From Rickettsiales bacterium (lineage in GTDB: Bacteria; Pseudomonadota; Alphaproteobacteria; Rickettsiales; UBA3002): a stretch of 6,321 bases of DNA. The notes under the pieces are model-generated. The model ran no database searches, was not told the DNA's origin, and worked only from the letters and a program-made list of their open reading frames with translations. Below, in pieces: positions 5,219 through 6,321 of this stretch (the first letter of the stretch is position 1; every line of letters starts with the position of its first letter). Where the stretch lies: contig JAIXZB010000069.1 in assembly GCA_027489915.1 (NCBI GenBank), positions 1 through 6,321 of the forward strand, read 5' to 3'. Made by a program: the position numbers and the translations under genes.

Positions 5219-6321
5219 ATGGCGGCGGATGCTAATCAGGCAGTGGAGATGACGGGCGCGGAAATGATCGTGCGCGGGATGCTTGATCAGGGGGTTGAGG
5301 TGGTGTTTGGCTACCCTGGGGGTGCGATTCTGCCCGTGTATGATGCGCTTTTCAGGCAGAACAAACTGCGCCATATTCTGGTGCGGCACGAGCAGGGTGC
5401 GGGGCATGCGGCAGAAGGATACGCCCGCTCGACGGGCAAAGTGGGCGTGGTGATGGTGACCAGCGGCCCAGGGGCAACCAATATGGTGACGGCACTAATG
5501 GATGCCTACATGGATTCGATTCCACTTGTGTGTTTTTCGGGGCAGGTGCCGACGCATTTGATTGGCACGGATGCGTTTCAGGAAGCGGATATTACGGGCA
5601 TTACACGGCCTTGTACCAAGCATAATTATCTGGTGAAGGATGTGAATGATTTAGCGCGGGTGATTCATGAGGCGTTTCATGTGGCGCGCTCGGGCAGGCC
5701 GGGGCCGGTGTTGATTGATATTCCGAAAGATGTGCAGAACACGCTTGGGATGTATAAGAAACCGACCAGCGTGCGTGCTTCGATTCGCGAAGATACCAGC
5801 ATCGATGAGCGCGCGGTGGAGCGTGCGGTGGAGTTGATGCTGCGGGCGAAGAAGCCAATTTTTTATGTTGGCGGCGGGGTGGTGAATGCGGGCGATGCGG
5901 CGTGCGTTACGCTCGGTGATTTGGTGCGCATGACGGGCTTTCCCTGCACCACAACATTAATGGGGCTTGGAGCATTTCCTGGAACGGATTCGCAGTTTGT
6001 GGGGATGCTTGGCATGCACGGTTCGCTTGAGGCGAACATGGCGATGGCGGAATGCGATGTGATGATAAATCTCGGTGCGCGTTTTGATGACCGTGTAACG
6101 GGACGGCTTGATGCGTTCTCGCCGAAATCGAAAAAGATTCATGTCGATATTGATGCATCGAGCATCAATAAAATTGTGAAAGTGGATGTGCCGATCGTGG
6201 GCGATGCGCATGCGGTGATGCGGCTGATGATTGCCATGTGGAAGAAAAAGAAAGCCGCATTTGACCGCGAGGCGTTGGCTAAATGGTGGAAGAAAATTGA
6301 TGGCTGGCGCGGCAAAGATTC
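5219..6321 (+). CDS. ilvB: Acetolactate synthase large (catalytic) subunit, 5' part only
   Basis: This is the thiamine diphosphate (ThDP)-dependent enzyme that condenses two pyruvates to 2-acetolactate, or pyruvate with 2-oxobutyrate, at the start of valine, leucine and isoleucine synthesis. It is also called ilvI in many annotations. The frame is open to the right edge. The visible 367 residues are roughly two thirds of the usual 570-590. The ThDP pyrimidine-binding domain spans about 10-175, with FGYPGGA at 30-36, the expected catalytic Glu58 in RHEQGA, TSGPGATN at 81-88, and the highly conserved FQEADITGITRP (120-131) and TKHN (133-136). The middle cofactor-binding domain spans about 195-335, with GARFDDRVTG at 286-295. 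The C-terminal ThDP/Mg domain is off the edge. The ATG at 5219 gives the family's normal start (MTGAEMIV at 11-18); a G-run at 5210-5214 is a weak ribosome binding site. The regulatory subunit gene ilvH/ilvN is expected next. Confidence 0.95.
   Translation, partial: MAADANQAVEMTGAEMIVRGMLDQGVEVVFGYPGGAILPVYDALFRQNKLRHILVRHEQGAGHAAEGYARSTGKVGVVMVTSGPGATNMVTALMDAYMDSIPLVCFSGQVPTHLIGTDAFQEADITGITRPCTKHNYLVKDVNDLARVIHEAFHVARSGRPGPVLIDIPKDVQNTLGMYKKPTSVRASIREDTSIDERAVERAVELMLRAKKPIFYVGGGVVNAGDAACVTLGDLVRMTGFPCTTTLMGLGAFPGTDSQFVGMLGMHGSLEANMAMAECDVMINLGARFDDRVTGRLDAFSPKSKKIHVDIDASSINKIVKVDVPIVGDAHAVMRLMIAMWKKKKAAFDREALAKWWKKIDGWRGKD

Noticed and set aside
5165..5221. Other starts for ilvB: in-frame TTG at 5165 and ATG at 5208.
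   Set aside because: The ATG at 5208 is out of frame. The TTG would add 18 residues absent from the family. The ATG at 5219 gives the usual N-terminus.

Overview
The window looks like chromosomal DNA from an alphaproteobacterium. Three housekeeping genes are recognisable: serB (phosphoserine phosphatase, minus strand), miaA (tRNA dimethylallyltransferase, plus strand) and the 5' part of ilvB/ilvI (acetolactate synthase large subunit, plus strand, cut by the right edge). A divergent serB/miaA pair followed by the acetolactate synthase genes is, from memory, a common order in alphaproteobacteria, and the protein motifs fit that class. I cannot name a genus. Biosynthetic ilv and ser genes suggest a cell that makes its own amino acids rather than a strongly reduced parasite.

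Layout. Positions 3-314 hold a small unknown ORF (ORF1) on the plus strand, possibly the C-terminal part of a longer gene. It converges on serB (311-1198, minus), and the two stop codons share one CTAG. A 41-bp gap separates serB from the divergent miaA (1240-2118). That gap is mostly four imperfect 7-bp repeats. An 80-bp gap with a nested inverted repeat follows. Then come two unknown genes, here called gene A (2199-4055, 618 aa) and gene B (4055-5155, 366 aa), which overlap by one base and are almost certainly co-translated. A 63-bp gap with a possible promoter leads to ilvB (5219 to the right edge).

The unusual part is the A-B pair, which sits between miaA and ilvB where many alphaproteobacteria, as I recall, have nothing or different genes. 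I recognise no domain in either protein. Both look cytoplasmic, rich in helix and charged residues, with no signal peptide or membrane segment. Reading the proteins against each other suggests that gene B is a diverged copy of the C-terminal part of gene A. It also suggests that a gapless 20-residue pattern (K/R at 1, L/I at 3, Leu-Asp at 10-11, Arg at 20) occurs twice in A, once in B and once at the C-terminus of ORF1. If real, the window carries three members of one undescribed, lineage-specific family around conserved genes. Hand-counted sample lines of ORF1, A and B are lower in GC than sample lines of serB, miaA and ilvB, which fits accessory genes. No function is claimed for the family.

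No tRNA, rRNA, CRISPR array, insertion sequence or convincing rho-independent terminator was seen.
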